Below are positions 46,579-58,400 of a stretch of DNA of 64,000 nt, one piece after another. This DNA comes from Rhynchosporium graminicola (Eukaryota; Ascomycota; Leotiomycetes; Helotiales; Ploettnerulaceae), in the NCBI GenBank assembly GCA_900074885.1, contig FJUW01000017.1, positions 548,391 to 612,390 on the forward strand. Reading direction: 5' to 3'. Positions within the stretch are counted from its first letter, which is position 1; each line of letters opens with the position of its first letter. The position numbers were made by a program, and so were the translations under genes. The notes under the pieces were generated by a model. It ran no database searches. It saw only the letters and a list, made by a program, of their open reading frames with translations, and was not told the origin of the DNA.

Positions 46579-47768
46579 ATAGTATCGCTACTCTTCTCTA
46601 TTCTGGTCAGAGGAGGTCTCTTTATATTACTATACTTCTTCGGTAGAATCTCGGTCTTATTATAGAGGTTCGTAGTGTTCTTTATCAAAGTCGAATTCGC
46701 TGACAGGAGGTAAGCCGAGTGTAGTACAGCGTCTTTATCGTAGTCTATAGAACTCCCTCTTTGATCTCTTATACTCTAATTCGTCTTATTAAGTAGCTAT
46801 ATCGTTTATTATCTCCTTCTCTCTCTTATCTCGCTATTACTACGCAGATATCTTCTCTAGTATAAGTAGGTTTAATACTATATACTATAGCCGTGCAGAG
46901 AGTATCTTCTCTCCTGCTATACTCTCTAGCTCTTTTAAGGTCTAACTACTACGTATAGTATTCTATAAAGTATATAAAAGCTTATATAGCTCCTGCGCAG
47001 GTTTATCGCCTTCTTCGATAAATACGCCTTTAGTATATAGGGTGAATATAAGGTTATTATTTAACGATTTCTTAATAGACTTAAAAGAGTCTACTATCTA
47101 ACTTTCGTAGCTCTCCTTAAATAAGGAGTATATAGGTCTATCTACGTAGTCGGAGCTCTTAATTTATCTGATAAGACCTTCTCCCTGTTTCCGTATAGTC
47201 TCCGGGTCTAGTAGGTCCTTGCCGGAGTTCGCAGGTATATCGAAAGCACTAACCTTAAGAGTATTATTATCTCTTACTATATTAAAAGTCTGATTCGTAT
47301 GAGTATTTTAGTGCTATTCCGAGGTTATTTAGAATAGTAGTTATAGAGTTATTCTTAAGTGTTATATAGTAGGAAGCGCTAGCGTAGCGCGTTTAAGTTT
47401 TGACTTCGAGTTTTCGGCGTAACTTAAAAGCGCGTTCTTTGAAGTCGGGTTATAGTAGTAATCGAAGTATATAGAAGGTAAGTACGTAGAAGGTAAGTAC
47501 GTAGAAGGTAAGTACGTAGAAGGTAATAGTAGTATAATATACTAGAATTCGAATCCTTTGACCGTATCGCAGGTAGAATCCAGGTAAATTATCTTAGTAA
47601 TTCAAGTCAAATAGCATAAAGGAGACCGTGTCTTCTCTAGTACTTGAGCTATTGCTATAGTAGGTATCTCTACTCTTTAAGTTTACTAGCGCGCTCTTTT
47701 CAGTAGTCGAAATTCTTAGAATTTAACTGCTTTCAAAGAGTGAAATAATCTATACGTCTATTAATTAA
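46579..47768 (-). pseudogene. Copia D gag N-terminal part and leader
   Basis: Second piece of Copia D, between element E and the 5' LTR. The minus strand should hold the start of Gag; the frame is broken and no motif is recognised. Near the LTR it holds a 15-bp minisatellite (47478-47522). Confidence 0.6.
47478..47522. repeat. 15-bp tandem repeat, three exact copies
   Basis: Unit GTAAGTACGTAGAAG repeated three times without a mismatch, with partial units on both sides. It lies in the leader or early gag of Copia D. Exact identity in a heavily mutated element suggests recent slippage, or expansion after RIP. Confidence 0.92.
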
Positions 47769-47973
47769 TATTAGTATCACTCTGTCGTAGTACGTATAAT
47801 CAAGTAGTCTGCGTGAGCTAAAGTATAGTGATAATAGTAGTAGTATTATCTGTTGTATCGTAGCTGTCTTTCCTAGGTAGTCGAGACTCCGGAAGGGAGA
47901 TATATCTGGCCGGCTAAACCCCGGTGCAGATGCTCGACTAACACGTGACTATGGACCAAAATATGGACTAATA
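47769..47973 (-). repeat. 5' LTR of Copia D (205 bp)
   Basis: TATTAGTATCAC to ATGGACTAATA, RIP forms of the TGTTAGT/ACTAACA ends; followed by TTAAT. Confidence 0.94.
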
Positions 47974-47978
47974 TTAAT

Positions 47979-49606
47979 TAATTAAACCTTAGGCAAGTTA
48001 GAGTAGTCTAGCTTAATATAAACGAGCTATCTATAGCTATAATACCTACGGTTTTCTCCGGTCGAGGTAATAAGGCGTTTTAGCGCAGAGGGAGTACTAG
48101 CTTATACTAAGGTAGAAGTACATATATATAGTGCAGGAGTAGTTTATCGAGGGGCTAAGCTTAGGGACTAGTAAGAAGTAGAACTAGTAGAGGTCGTAGT
48201 AGTAATAGTAAGCTTATAGTACTATACCTAGGTAGTAGCTTTCTCGGGATAGGTATATTCTAAGTTATAGTAATACTTAGTATTAAAAGAAAGTAAGGAT
48301 CTAACTATAGAAGCGTAATCCTTATTCTACGTTAGTTTAATAATAAGAGTTAAAGCGCGTAAGGATAATATAATCTTATCCTATATATAGAAGAACTACT
48401 TCTTCTCTTTAACTTTACCTTAGATAGTAGCGCTTTGAAATCGATTACGAAACTTAGCGAAGGTCTCGCGGGTATAGCTAAGTTATTATATTTCTAAGTA
48501 ATAGAAAGCGTTATAATAGTTATCTTCTTCTAAACTAGTAAGAAAGTTCTCCTCTAATAAAGAGATTATTTTATCGCTAGTCTTAAACTCGTTAGCGAGA
48601 TACTAAGGCGTAAGATACTCTTTAGCTAATCTAGTAACTAGTCCCTATACGAGAACGCGCTAGGAGAAGTCCGTAAGGTAATAGTTAGCGTTTATAGCTA
48701 GCTAGTCTTGTATCGATACTCTCTATTAGAGGAAGATAAGATCTGATCTATTATCTAAGGGTAGGATCTTCTTAGTAAGATAAGACTTCCTAAGGCGTAA
48801 CTCTACTGATTCGATGCCGAGAGAAGAAGATAGTTTATTAGGAATAGTATCCTCTCTCTTAGTACTACGTATTAGAATAAAGTTTATTAGCTTATTAAAC
48901 TCTAGAATATATAAAGATTATAGTATTAGTTCTAGTAGAAGAGTCGAAGATAAGTAAGGGACCCCTATAAGGAACTTATCTTATATAGAGATTAGTCTAT
49001 CTATAGTATCTTCTAAAGAGTTATTCTTTTCCTCTTAGTCCGCTAATCGTTATATGAAGGAACAGATCAGGTTCGAGTTATCTATAGTAGTAGGAGTACT
49101 TAGTGATTATACTTCTAAGGAATTTCGCTTTTATTTTCCTTTCCCTCTCGGTCAGTACTTCCTTAATAAGGTATTAACATTCTCTAGTATAAGAGATATT
49201 TAGAGTAAAGAAAGATATAATAGATTAAGTTCGAAGGTAAAGTAAGGGGGGTCGCGTTAAGTTCCCCTAGAACCGGAGAGGTCTCTAGTTTATTAGTTAG
49301 GAGCTATAATAATAGCTTAAAAAGGAGTATATTAGGGCTATTTCAGCGGCGATACGTAGAGGTTAAAGTTCCAGGGTATTTATTATACTTTCTTCAAAAT
49401 CTATCTATAATTCCTTTATATTAAGGGAGTTATTAAAGGAGCCTTAGTAAAGACCTCCTCTATTACACTATTTACGATAAGCTAAATTAAACCCTAATTT
49501 ATAGCTATCCGAGAGATCTCTAGTATCTCGGCTATATGCGAGTAGTTATCGAATAACTAACTTAGTAGTAAGACATTATAATAAGCTATCTCCGGCTATC
49601 TTAATC
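47979..49606 (-). pseudogene. Gypsy A gag segment and leader
   Basis: Last piece of Gypsy A, matching B from about 20935 to 22560. It contains the 424-bp gag region absent from Gypsy-1. It ends within the leader (CTATCTTAATCTTTT); the 5' LTR that should follow is absent. Confidence 0.85.
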
Positions 49607-49896
49607 TTTTATATTATAACCTTTAAATCTTACTAGAATACCCTTTTTAGCTCTAGGAGCTACCTTATAGCTCTGGACTCTCTTCTTCTTATTAATTAGT
49701 ATAAAAATAAGATATCCTAATATATAGAGATACTTAATAGAGGGAGTATAGTTTACCTCTAGTTTAATATCGTACTAGGAGCACTTAAAAGGAGTCTTTC
49801 CTTCTACTCTAGAAGTAGAGGTAAGGTTAGCGATATATATACAGGTGAGTAGAATCTCCGGCTATATATAGTTAGGTATATTCTGATCTATTATAA
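49607..49896 (-). pseudogene. F-family Copia fragment L, left part
   Basis: Matches Copia F from about 43031 to 43312, the integrase C-terminal region on the minus strand. Truncated on its left at the join with Gypsy A and interrupted on its right by Gypsy H at a TATAA target site. Confidence 0.85.
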
Positions 49897-50081
49897 TGTA
49901 ATGGATCTGTGCGCCTAGTGCCTCATACTTCTATATTTCAGAATTAGAGAGGAAGAAAGAAGAACCTTCTCTCCTTAGTAATTAGTTTCTATATTAACTA
50001 GATTATTACTAGCGAACCTCTAGCGACTATTCTACTATTCTATTATACTTATTTACCTTAGCATACTAAGTGATTATTATA
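49897..50081 (+). repeat. 5' LTR of Gypsy H (185 bp)
   Basis: Starts TGTAATGGATCTGTGCGCC and ends GTGATTATTATA. Slightly longer than the right LTR because of two small indels. Confidence 0.93.
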
Positions 50082-50139
50082 TTCTAATTACTTTTACTTA
50101 ATATTAGCCTAAATAGTTATAATAGCTTAAAGCGGAGAA

Positions 50140-51700
50140 TCCTCTACTATATTAACCCGACTTATACTCTAAGATAACTCTATTAGAGCCTATATAATAC
50201 CTAGCGATATACTAGTAGATAACCTCTTAGTTTTATAAGAGAAACTCCGATCGCTAAAGAAACAGAATAATATCTTAGATAACCTTATAGTTAAGTACTA
50301 TCGAAAATTCAGCGAAGACTTTACTTAATACTCTCTAGAAGCTACTATAAGAGTATAACTCTACTAAGCTTATATATCTAAAGACCTTACTCTAAGTATA
50401 GAGAGAGATACTAGTCGATTAGTAGCTCCTAAAGAATCGCTAATTCCTCGCTTAGATAAAGATAAATATATAATTCTATTGGAATATAAGGGCAAAAGCT
50501 TAAGAGAGCTTACTAAGTACTTATAAGCTTATACTAAGTCTTCGACTACGATACTAAAAGGTACTTAATTAATCTTATTAAGATTAAATAATTAGTAATA
50601 CTACTCTATAAGGAACTAGCGAATACTTAAGAAAGGTTTAAGAAGTATAACTTAGAGACTCTCTATATAATAACTTAGGAAAGTTATAAAGAATTCTTAG
50701 CGAATCTCTAGCTACTCCCTGTTTCGCGAAAAGTAGCTAACTTATAAGCTTATAAGAACACTTACTAAAGGCTAAGTTAACTTATTAAGAATTTCGTGAA
50801 TTATCTTAAAGAAAAAGAGAAATAACTTAAACTCTTTACTAAGTATTAATTATAAGATATCTTATTTAATAAGATCCGCTCGGAGATTCGCTAGAAAATC
50901 GTTAAGAATAGTTAAGCTAATAGACTTTAGACCTGAGACTAAGTTATTTCTACTATTACTCTTTAAGAGATATATACTCTATCTAAAGGTACTAATAGTA
51001 ATAAAAGATAGAAGGAACTTAAAGAGCAGAAATATAAGGAGTTAAACACGAAGAGGGATAACTCCTTATATAAATACTTACGAAGAACTAGCGACTAACG
51101 AGATAAAAGCTAGTAAGGATAAGAAGGAAGAAGAGATCTAAATAGTATACTTATTAGGGATTAGCTAATAAGATAAGATATCTCTAAGGTTTAGTACTAC
51201 TCTTATAATAAATATGAATATATCTCTCTAAACTATCTAAAATCAAATACTAGCGATACTAAAGATAAGCGCTAGAGAAAGCTATAACTCGTATTATCTT
51301 CTATATATAAGCTAGGTTTACTAGTTAATAAGATAGAAATCCAAATAAAGATCTTATTCTATAGTAAGTAGAAATTAATAATTACTCTTATTAATAGTAA
51401 AGCAGAAGATAACTTTATATTAAGACTAGTTACTAAAGAATATAAGCTTAAACTTACTAGCGAAAGACTAAGGACTTTCTAGATACTTTCACAGAATAAA
51501 AGCGTTATCTTTAGTACTATAGTCGCTTAGGTAGAGATAGCCGATTCGATTAGATAGACTAAAGTCGATACTCTTTAGCTAAGAATTATCGATGTACTAA
51601 GTATAGACCTAATATTAGAGTAGCTATAGTTAGAGGATATAAATCCTTAGATAAGCTTTAAGAATAAGTAGTAAAGGTTTCCTTATAAATTAAAGGATTT
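50140..51700 (+). pseudogene. Gypsy H gag remnant with zinc knuckle
   Basis: Plus-strand Gag. Charged helical stretches appear at 50250-51050. The zinc knuckle at 51195-51236 keeps exact C-X2-C-X4-H-X4-C spacing, but all four ligands read Tyr (Y-YS-Y-NKYE-Y-ISLN-Y). Stops are frequent. Confidence 0.75.
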
Positions 51701-51779
51701 AGATAACCTTACTATTATAGCACCTCGAGCTTTTACGACTCTTATTAATAAAAAGAAATCTCCTATATACGCTATAATA

Positions 51780-54700
51780 TCCAACATGTATACTATACGC
51801 TAGATAGATACCGGCGATACGCTCACTATTCCCTCTGCATATAACAGCTTTAAGGATATATTCTTCGAAGAGAAAGGAAGCGAGCTGCCTCTATTAGAGG
51901 GCTGCTAATATGCTATTAAACTAGAACTAGAAGTAAAGATATCTTATTCTCTAATCTATAACTTCTCTAAGAAAGAACTAGAGGTTCTCTAGGAATACCT
52001 TAACTTATTAGAGGCGAAGAGTTAGATAAGGAAAAGTAAGAGTCCTATAGGTATACTTATTCTCTTTATACTAAAGAAAGATAATAGTCTCTAATTATAT
52101 ATTAATTATTAGGCGCTAAATAAAATTACGATTAAGAACTAGTACCTTCTGCTATTAATTAGCGAAACGCTAGATAAGCTCCGGGATACTAAAGTATTTA
52201 TTAAATTAGATCTATAAAACGCTTATTACCGCGTTCGAATTCGCTAGAGTAATAAATAGAAAACTATATTCTATACTTAATATAAGTATTATAAGTACTA
52301 GGTTATACTATTTAGATTATCAAATGCGCTAGCGACCTTCTAGGTATCTATTAACGATACGCTAGCGGGCCTTATTAATATTACTTATATTATATATCTT
52401 AATAATATCCTGATATATTCTACCGACTCGTTATAATATAAATAACACGTCTACTAAGTACTAGAGAGACTTCAGTATATAAACCTCTTTATTAAGCTAT
52501 TAAAATACTTATTTAATACTAAGAGTATAGAGTTTCTAGGCTATATTATTTCTCTAGCTAGCGTTTTAATAGATCTAAGCCGGATAGATACTATTAGAGA
52601 GTAGCTAGAGCTTAAGGGTATTAGAGATATATAAGTCTTTATTAGGTTAATGAACTTCTATTAGCAGTTTATTATAAGATTCTTGATAATTACTCGACCT
52701 CTAATAAGCTTAATAAGTAGTAAGAAGAAAGAGTAACCTGCTCTTATTTTCAGATAAAGTACTATAGAAAGGGAGGCTTTTAACACGTTAAAGAATACGT
52801 TTACTATAGTACTTTTTCTTATATACTTCGATCTACTGAAGCTAAGAAAGCTAGAGACTAACGCTTCTAGGTTTATTATCATAGGAATTCTCTCCTAGCC
52901 TAGAGAATAGCTAGCGAAAGAAGAGGAAAAGGCCGTCTAGTACCTTATTATATTCTTCAGTAAAAAGCTAGAGCTTATTAAGCTGAATTATAAAGTATAT
53001 AACTAAGAACTCCTTATAATTATTAAGTATTTTATATACTAGAGGTATTATCTTAAAGGTAGTATAGCTCTAGTTAAGGTATTAATAGACTATAGTAACC
53101 TCTATCACTTTATAACTATAATAATATTAAGCCGGCGATAAGCTAGATAAGCTCTAGAGCTATCTAAGTATAACTTTATATTAAGTTATAGATAAAGGAA
53201 AAATAATCCCGCTAATAGATTATTAAGAAAGCCTAATTAGAAGCTAGCGAAAGATAAGGAAAATATTATACTTCTTACTTTATAAAATAAGCTACGAAAT
53301 ATAATTAAAGACAAGTTAATCTATACACTTAGTAAAGCTAGCGATACGATAGAGAGTAACTAGCGTCCGAATAATAGTATATCGTGCTAGTTAACTTAGA
53401 TTTCATAACCTACTAATAGTATATCCTTAAGAGTACTAATCGAGGCTATAGATACGACCTCTACACTTAAATAGCGATATATACCTATAAAGCTTAATAG
53501 TTTATAGAACTTATTTAGAGGTCTAGATACCCTCTTAAGAGGCGCTAGCTAATATAGCTATAGATATACTATACTATAGTTCTTTATAGCGAGTATTATA
53601 AGAACCGAAATAATAAACCCTGAATCGAACTCAGTTCTCTTAAGGCTTATAAAGCTATAGATAAAGGACGCTTTTACTATTAAGAAGTTAGCTAGATTAC
53701 AGAAAACCGGGGATATAGATTATAGTATCGATAGCGAAGAGCTACTTAGATATTAGCGAAAAGCTTATATTCCGCTAGATAAAGCTATTTATACTAAAAT
53801 CATAAAGATATACTATAATGATCTAACTATAAGCTATTTTAGTTAGGATAAGATACTAAAGCTTATCTAGCGAAAGTACTATTAGCAGAAGATAAAGCTA
53901 GATATTAAATAATACGTTAAAAGTTACGATATTTATTAAAGAACGAAAGTAAGAAGAATAAAAATAGCTAGCGAGATATAAGCGCTTAGCTAGCTAAGTA
54001 AGCTATTTAACTTAATAACTATAGACTTTATTATAGATCTACTGCCTTATAAGGAGATCTCTTTAGGGAGAATCTCCGATAGCTTACTAGTAATTATCGA
54101 TAGGTATATAAAAGATATTAAATATATATCTTACTTAAAGATAATTAATACGCTAGCTTTAGCTTAGCTATTTATTAACTATTAGTTTAAGGACTACGGA
54201 TTACCTGCGGTTATTATTACTAATAGAGGTTCTATCTTCACTTCTAAGTTCTAGTAAGAAGTATACTTCTACCTTCGAATAATAAGAGATCTTTCGATAG
54301 CGTTTCACTTATAAACTAATAAGTAAATGGAACGATAAAACTAAGCTATAGAAGTATACCTATAGTATTTCGTATGCTATCTTTAAGACGATTAAGTAGA
54401 CTTATTATCTATAGCGAAGTTCGCGTATATAAATATATACTATAAGGCTATTAGAATAAGTCTAAATAAAGCTAGATATAGAATTATACTAGATAATCGC
54501 TAGAGTATCGAGGACGATCCGTTAAGAGGGGAGATACCTACTACTAAAGGAAGAGTAGAGGAAGTAGTTAAGAAACGCTAAGAGCTAGAAAACAGGTAGT
54601 AAAGAACTAAAGAAACGTAAGCGAAATAATATAATAAGAACTATCGACTAATTGAATTTAAAGTAAATTAATAAGTTCTATTCTTAGTCAAGAATATTAA

Positions 54701-55090
54701 GACCATTCGATCGAGTAAGAAGCTAGACTACTAATTTCTAAGCCTATTTAAGATTAGCGAGAGAATCGGGAAGTAAGTATACCGATTAGAGTTACTTTCT
54801 AAGTATAATTAGCTATATAATATCTTCTATATTTTACTATTAGAATCTTACTAGTAAAGGCCCGGCGAACTATCGGATGTTATATAGCCTGACCTTATTA
54901 ATAGCGAAGAACTATAAGATATCGATTCCTTACTAGACTAAAGAGTAGTTAGAGGGAAAGAATAATTCCTAGTAAGATAGAAAGAGTTTACTTTAGCTTA
55001 TAACTCTTAAGAGCTAAAGGAAAGCCTCTAGGGACTCTAGAAAGAAATTAAAGCTTTAAAAAATTAAAACGTTATAGAAGAAGCGGCGAA
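51780..55090 (+). pseudogene. Gypsy H pol remnant
   Basis: RT from about 51830: AYNSFKDIFFEEKGSELP, AIKLELEVKISYSLIYNFSK, ALNKITIKNQYLLLLI, SETLDKLRDTKVFIKLDL. The active site at 52395-52409 reads Y-L-N-N-I: both catalytic Asp codons are Asn. RNase H is near 52950-53110. Integrase is at about 53990-54480 (TIDFIIDLLPYKE, TNRGSIFTSKF with the second Asp as Asn, and a surviving Glu region). A chromodomain-like stretch lies at about 54920-55030 (DQRVVRGKE-like, then FLVR-KEFT). Confidence 0.85.
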
Positions 55091-55149
55091 ACGCTAGCGA
55101 AGATAAAATAATACTCCTGAAGAGATATATACCTTTCTGTTTTTTCCTA

Positions 55150-55921
55150 TAGGGTTTTATAGTTTTAAAGGTATATTAGAGATTATAAATCTAGAAAGAG
55201 TTCTAAGGGAAAAAGGGGCTTTATTATTTATTTAGATCGCTATTAAAACTAGCTCTTACTAGATAAAATCTGAAATATCACTAAAGAAAGTCTACTTATT
55301 AACCCTTTAATTAGTAATATCTATAACTCTATCCGCGACTTCCTCCTTACTAACCTCTAGCTATATATCTAATAAAGCTACTTCTAGAAAGAACTTACTA
55401 GTAATAGAGTTAGAAGCTAAAGTATACCTTAAATCAGGGAATAAAGTATACTTACTAGCGTATCGCAAGTAAGTCTCCGGACGCGGTATCTCCTTATTTA
55501 CTTTAGTATAAGCTTTCGACTTTATCTGCGTATTTTTTCGACTAGTATAAAGGGTCTTATTATAATAAGCGGAAGGGCTACTATCTTAGCTCGGCTCGCC
55601 TTTAGTATTCTCATTATTATCTTCAGCTCGCTAGCGCTTAGTTAATAATCCGCTAACTACTATATTTTTGCTCTTATTATTAATAAGAGTAAAATTATTA
55701 CTAGAAGAAGAAGTAGTATCTAGCGTACTACTAGCGGGGCGCTTATGAAAGTTCTTTTTAGAAGCTAAAAGGTTAAGTTAGTAGTATCTAGTATATCAGG
55801 TTTGTAACTTACGTATAGTATTATTATTATTAAGTTATTTAAAGACAGAGAGAAGAGAGAAGGTTAAGAGTTATATAGAGGAGTTACCTAGTGTTATACC
55901 CTATATTCTAGCTTTACTCAT
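55150..55921 (-). pseudogene. Antisense accessory frame of Gypsy H
   Basis: Minus-strand frame of about 257 codons, opposite to gag-pol and located between pol and the 3' LTR. From ATG at 55921 it reads through FHKRPASSTLDTTSSSSSN, GEPS-DSSPSAYYNKTLYTS, NTQIKSKAYTKVNKEIPRPE, TYLRYASKYTLFPDLRYTLA, SKFFLEVALLDI, EVSKEEVADRVIDIT, with no indel. Stops are all TAG or TAA. No resemblance to the A/B antisense protein is obvious, and no domain is recognised. Read alone it could be chance; the same position in two Gypsy families makes that less likely. Confidence 0.5.
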
Positions 55922-56050
55922 AATAAAGAAGAATCAGAATAAAGGTGAATCCTGAAAGGAACGCCTCGCCGGCGCCTCGCTGAAGTATCACTAGCTAGAG
56001 TATTTTAATACCTTTACTTCTAGGATAGAAGTATTTAAGAAGTGAGATAT

Positions 56051-56230
56051 TGTAATAAGTCTATACGCTTAGTGCCTCCTACTTATAATTCAGAATTAGA
56101 GAGGAAGGAAGAACCTTCTCTCCTTAGTAATTAGTTTCTATATTAACCAGATTATTACTAGCGAACCTCTAGTGACTGTTCTACTATTCCATTATACCTA
56201 TTTAACTCAGCGTACCAAGTGATTATTACA
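56051..56230 (+). repeat. 3' LTR of Gypsy H (180 bp)
   Basis: Starts TGTAATAAGTCTATACGC and ends GTGATTATTACA, next to the duplicated TATAA. Confidence 0.93.
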
Positions 56231-56235
56231 TATAA

Positions 56236-56830
56236 CTATACGTACTTTCTCGATAATCGTACGTATAGAGCGTTTAGCTCTTCTATCTTACTCTAGAGTA
56301 TATAGAGTAGACTCCTCTAGTACTATTCTAAGGTAATCAGTAAGCTCTTTCATCTGAGAGAGAGAGTACTTCTTGCCCCTATTATATCTCTTTACCTTAA
56401 TTTTATAGTAATACTATATTTCGGCTAACTTGATTAGCTTTTAATTAGCTAGGTAAGCATCCGACTTCTTAGCGTAAGTAAAGGCCTACTTTCTAGTCGA
56501 ATAATCGCATGAGAAGATAGAGGCGTAAGAGTAACTATTCAGACCCTTAGGTTTAAGATATACTATATCTATATGGATTTCATCTATTGATCTAGCAGGT
56601 CGGGCACGTGCCGATACCTTATTAACTTTCCGAATAAGTCGGCCTTTCTCATATAATACGCAAAGGCGAGTTCTATTAGTTTTAAGCTCTAATAACTTTA
56701 TACTAGTAGCTATAGATTAAGTGCGTCGTACTACGTCGAAGCTAGCGTAATATATACGTCTATACTCAAGCTTTATATCGACTATAGCTTACTCTATAGC
56801 TACAGGTAAGCTTAAACCCGGAAGGCTAGC
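56236..56830 (-). pseudogene. F-family Copia fragment L, right part
   Basis: Continues fragment L, matching Copia F from about 43312 to 43908 (integrase core and pre-integrase region). Ends where Gypsy I is inserted. Its further continuation would lie beyond Gypsy I, and is not seen in this window. Confidence 0.85.
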
Positions 56831-57257
56831 TGTCACGAATCGGCCTGGTTCTTAGCACCAAAAAGAGTTAGTACTATTAGAGGAAAAGCACTAACACGGT
56901 TATAGTACAGACTAGCGAGTAGTACTATACGCCTACTTATATTGCAGTAATAATAGTATCGTAGCTATAGGTAATCCAGGATCACGTGACATACTAGACT
57001 ACTAGACAGGTCGCGAGGGCTTACGCGCTCTGCAAGACAGTCTTATATAGCTAGCATAAGGGAACGAAGGTTCTATATAAGACTAGTACTTCTGCTACTA
57101 GATAGGAGCTTCGTACTTAAATTCATATAGTAATTAATACCTGCTTATAACGTCTTAACTCTAATTAAGAACCGAACTTCTTATTTACTTTACTTTATAG
57201 CTAATACTAACTGACGAGCTTATATACCGCGTACTAGTTAGAACTAGGAACGTTACA
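56831..57257 (+). repeat. 5' LTR of Gypsy I (427 bp)
   Basis: Starts TGTCACGAATCGGCCTGG and ends AGGAACGTTACA. Only one copy is present, so the ends are set by the junction with fragment L and by TG...CA. Two TATATA(A)G boxes at about 57044 and 57099 are candidate promoter elements. Confidence 0.75.
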
Positions 57258-57299
57258 CTTTAAGCACCTTACTTAAAATATCGCTAGTAAGAACGAAAT

Positions 57300-58400
57300 A
57301 GCCCCTAAAGAAGGATTAGTTATAAGAGAAGGATCCTAAGTTAGTAAGATAGAGAAGACTAATAAAGTCACTTTACTTTAAGTTAACTTACCTGATACTT
57401 ATTATAGAAACCGTAATAACTTAAGATAATTTATCCTTTAGTATTAAATATACCTCGCCTTTAACAGAGACAAGTTCGAAGCAGATTCTCGTAAAGTACT
57501 ATAGATTACTTCGTTTCTCTATAATACTATAGCCCACTGGATCGAACCGGCCTTAAATAATTACTTAGTTAATTGATATCTAACCGGGGCTTATTCTACC
57601 GCTATAACTAAAAAGAGTCGAGTTATCTTTCGAACTATCGTAAGCTTTACTATTACTATTAAAGGAGTCTTTAGAGACTCTAATAAGAAAGAATAAGCTA
57701 AGAAGCACCTGCTCGGAATTCGATAGCGAGGATCTATTTATAAATATATTACTAAGTTCTATTATTATTCTATATTAGTTAGACTAAACAGATAGTAGAT
57801 TAAGAGCTTAATACTATTAAGGCCTTAAGGACTATATTAAGGATAAGCTTTCTAGGACTAATAAACTAGATAACTTAGAAGACCTGATCAAATCGTCTAC
57901 TACTATCGATAAACGAATCTAGGAATAAGCGAAAGAGAAAAGAGGATACTTTATACTTACTTACCTCCGGAAGCTCTAATTTCCGTAATAATATAATAAA
58001 TATTAAGGAAATTTCTAATTTCACTTAAATAATAAATATAACTCTTATAATCTGATAGAAATAAATAGAGTAAAGAGAGGTTCTAAGGGCTAAGCTAAGA
58101 AAGATAAACGTCGAGAGAAAGGTCTCTACTATATATATAGTAAGCTAGGATACCTCGTACGTGATTATTCTCAGAAGAAGAAATAGAGAGGGAAACCTTA
58201 GAATAAACCTAAGAGAGAATTCGGACTAGCGGAAAGGAAGCCAGATTATTAAGAAGCTTCTAGTATAGAATAGAGTTCGTAGGACTTTATAGCTTATAAA
58301 TCTAGCGAAGAATTCGAAGAGAACTTAGTTGAACTTCTAGATAAAGACTAAAAAAGCTAAAGTATTATAGATAAAAGAAACTATCTATATAATAATCTCC
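57300..58400 (+). pseudogene. Gypsy I gag remnant with zinc knuckle
   Basis: Plus-strand Gag: VNLPDTYYRNRNNLR at about 57380-57425, then IYLAFNRDKFEADSRKVLQI-like codons (57450-57500). The zinc knuckle at 58127-58168 reads Y-YI-Y-SKLG-Y-LVRD-Y, with all four ligands changed to Tyr in exact CCHC spacing. It is followed by a Lys-rich and then an acidic region. Confidence 0.8.

Larger units (their letters stand above)
34819..47973 (-). mobile_element. Copia D, K-family element interrupted by E
   Basis: Minus-strand Copia inserted in Gypsy A, with target duplication TTAAT at 34814-34818 and 47974-47978. Two 205-bp LTRs with TGTTAGT/ACTAACA ends. Its own sequence is 34819-39697 plus 46579-47973, about 6.27 kb; the rest is element E. 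Gene order on the minus strand is gag, protease, integrase, RT, RNase H. Confidence 0.94.
14585..49606 (-). mobile_element. Gypsy A, host of the 35-kb nest
   Basis: Minus-strand Gypsy element split by B, C and D. Its own pieces are 14585-15061, 22843-27582, 34161-34818 and 47979-49606, together about 7,503 bp and co-linear with copy B minus one LTR. It has a 3' LTR (14585-14852), the antisense frame, pol and gag, but stops at 49606, about five bases before its 5' LTR should start; an F-family Copia fragment follows directly. Thus A lost exactly its 5' LTR, or inserted as an incomplete copy. Confidence 0.9.
49897..56230 (+). mobile_element. Gypsy H, a third Gypsy family (6,334 bp)
   Basis: Plus-strand element inserted in fragment L; target duplication TATAA at 49892-49896 and 56231-56235 (native F sequence TATGA). 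LTRs 49897-50081 and 56051-56230. Gag, protease, RT, RNase H, integrase and chromodomain follow in Gypsy order up to about 55090. A 950-bp tail before the 3' LTR carries a long antisense frame. Confidence 0.95.
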
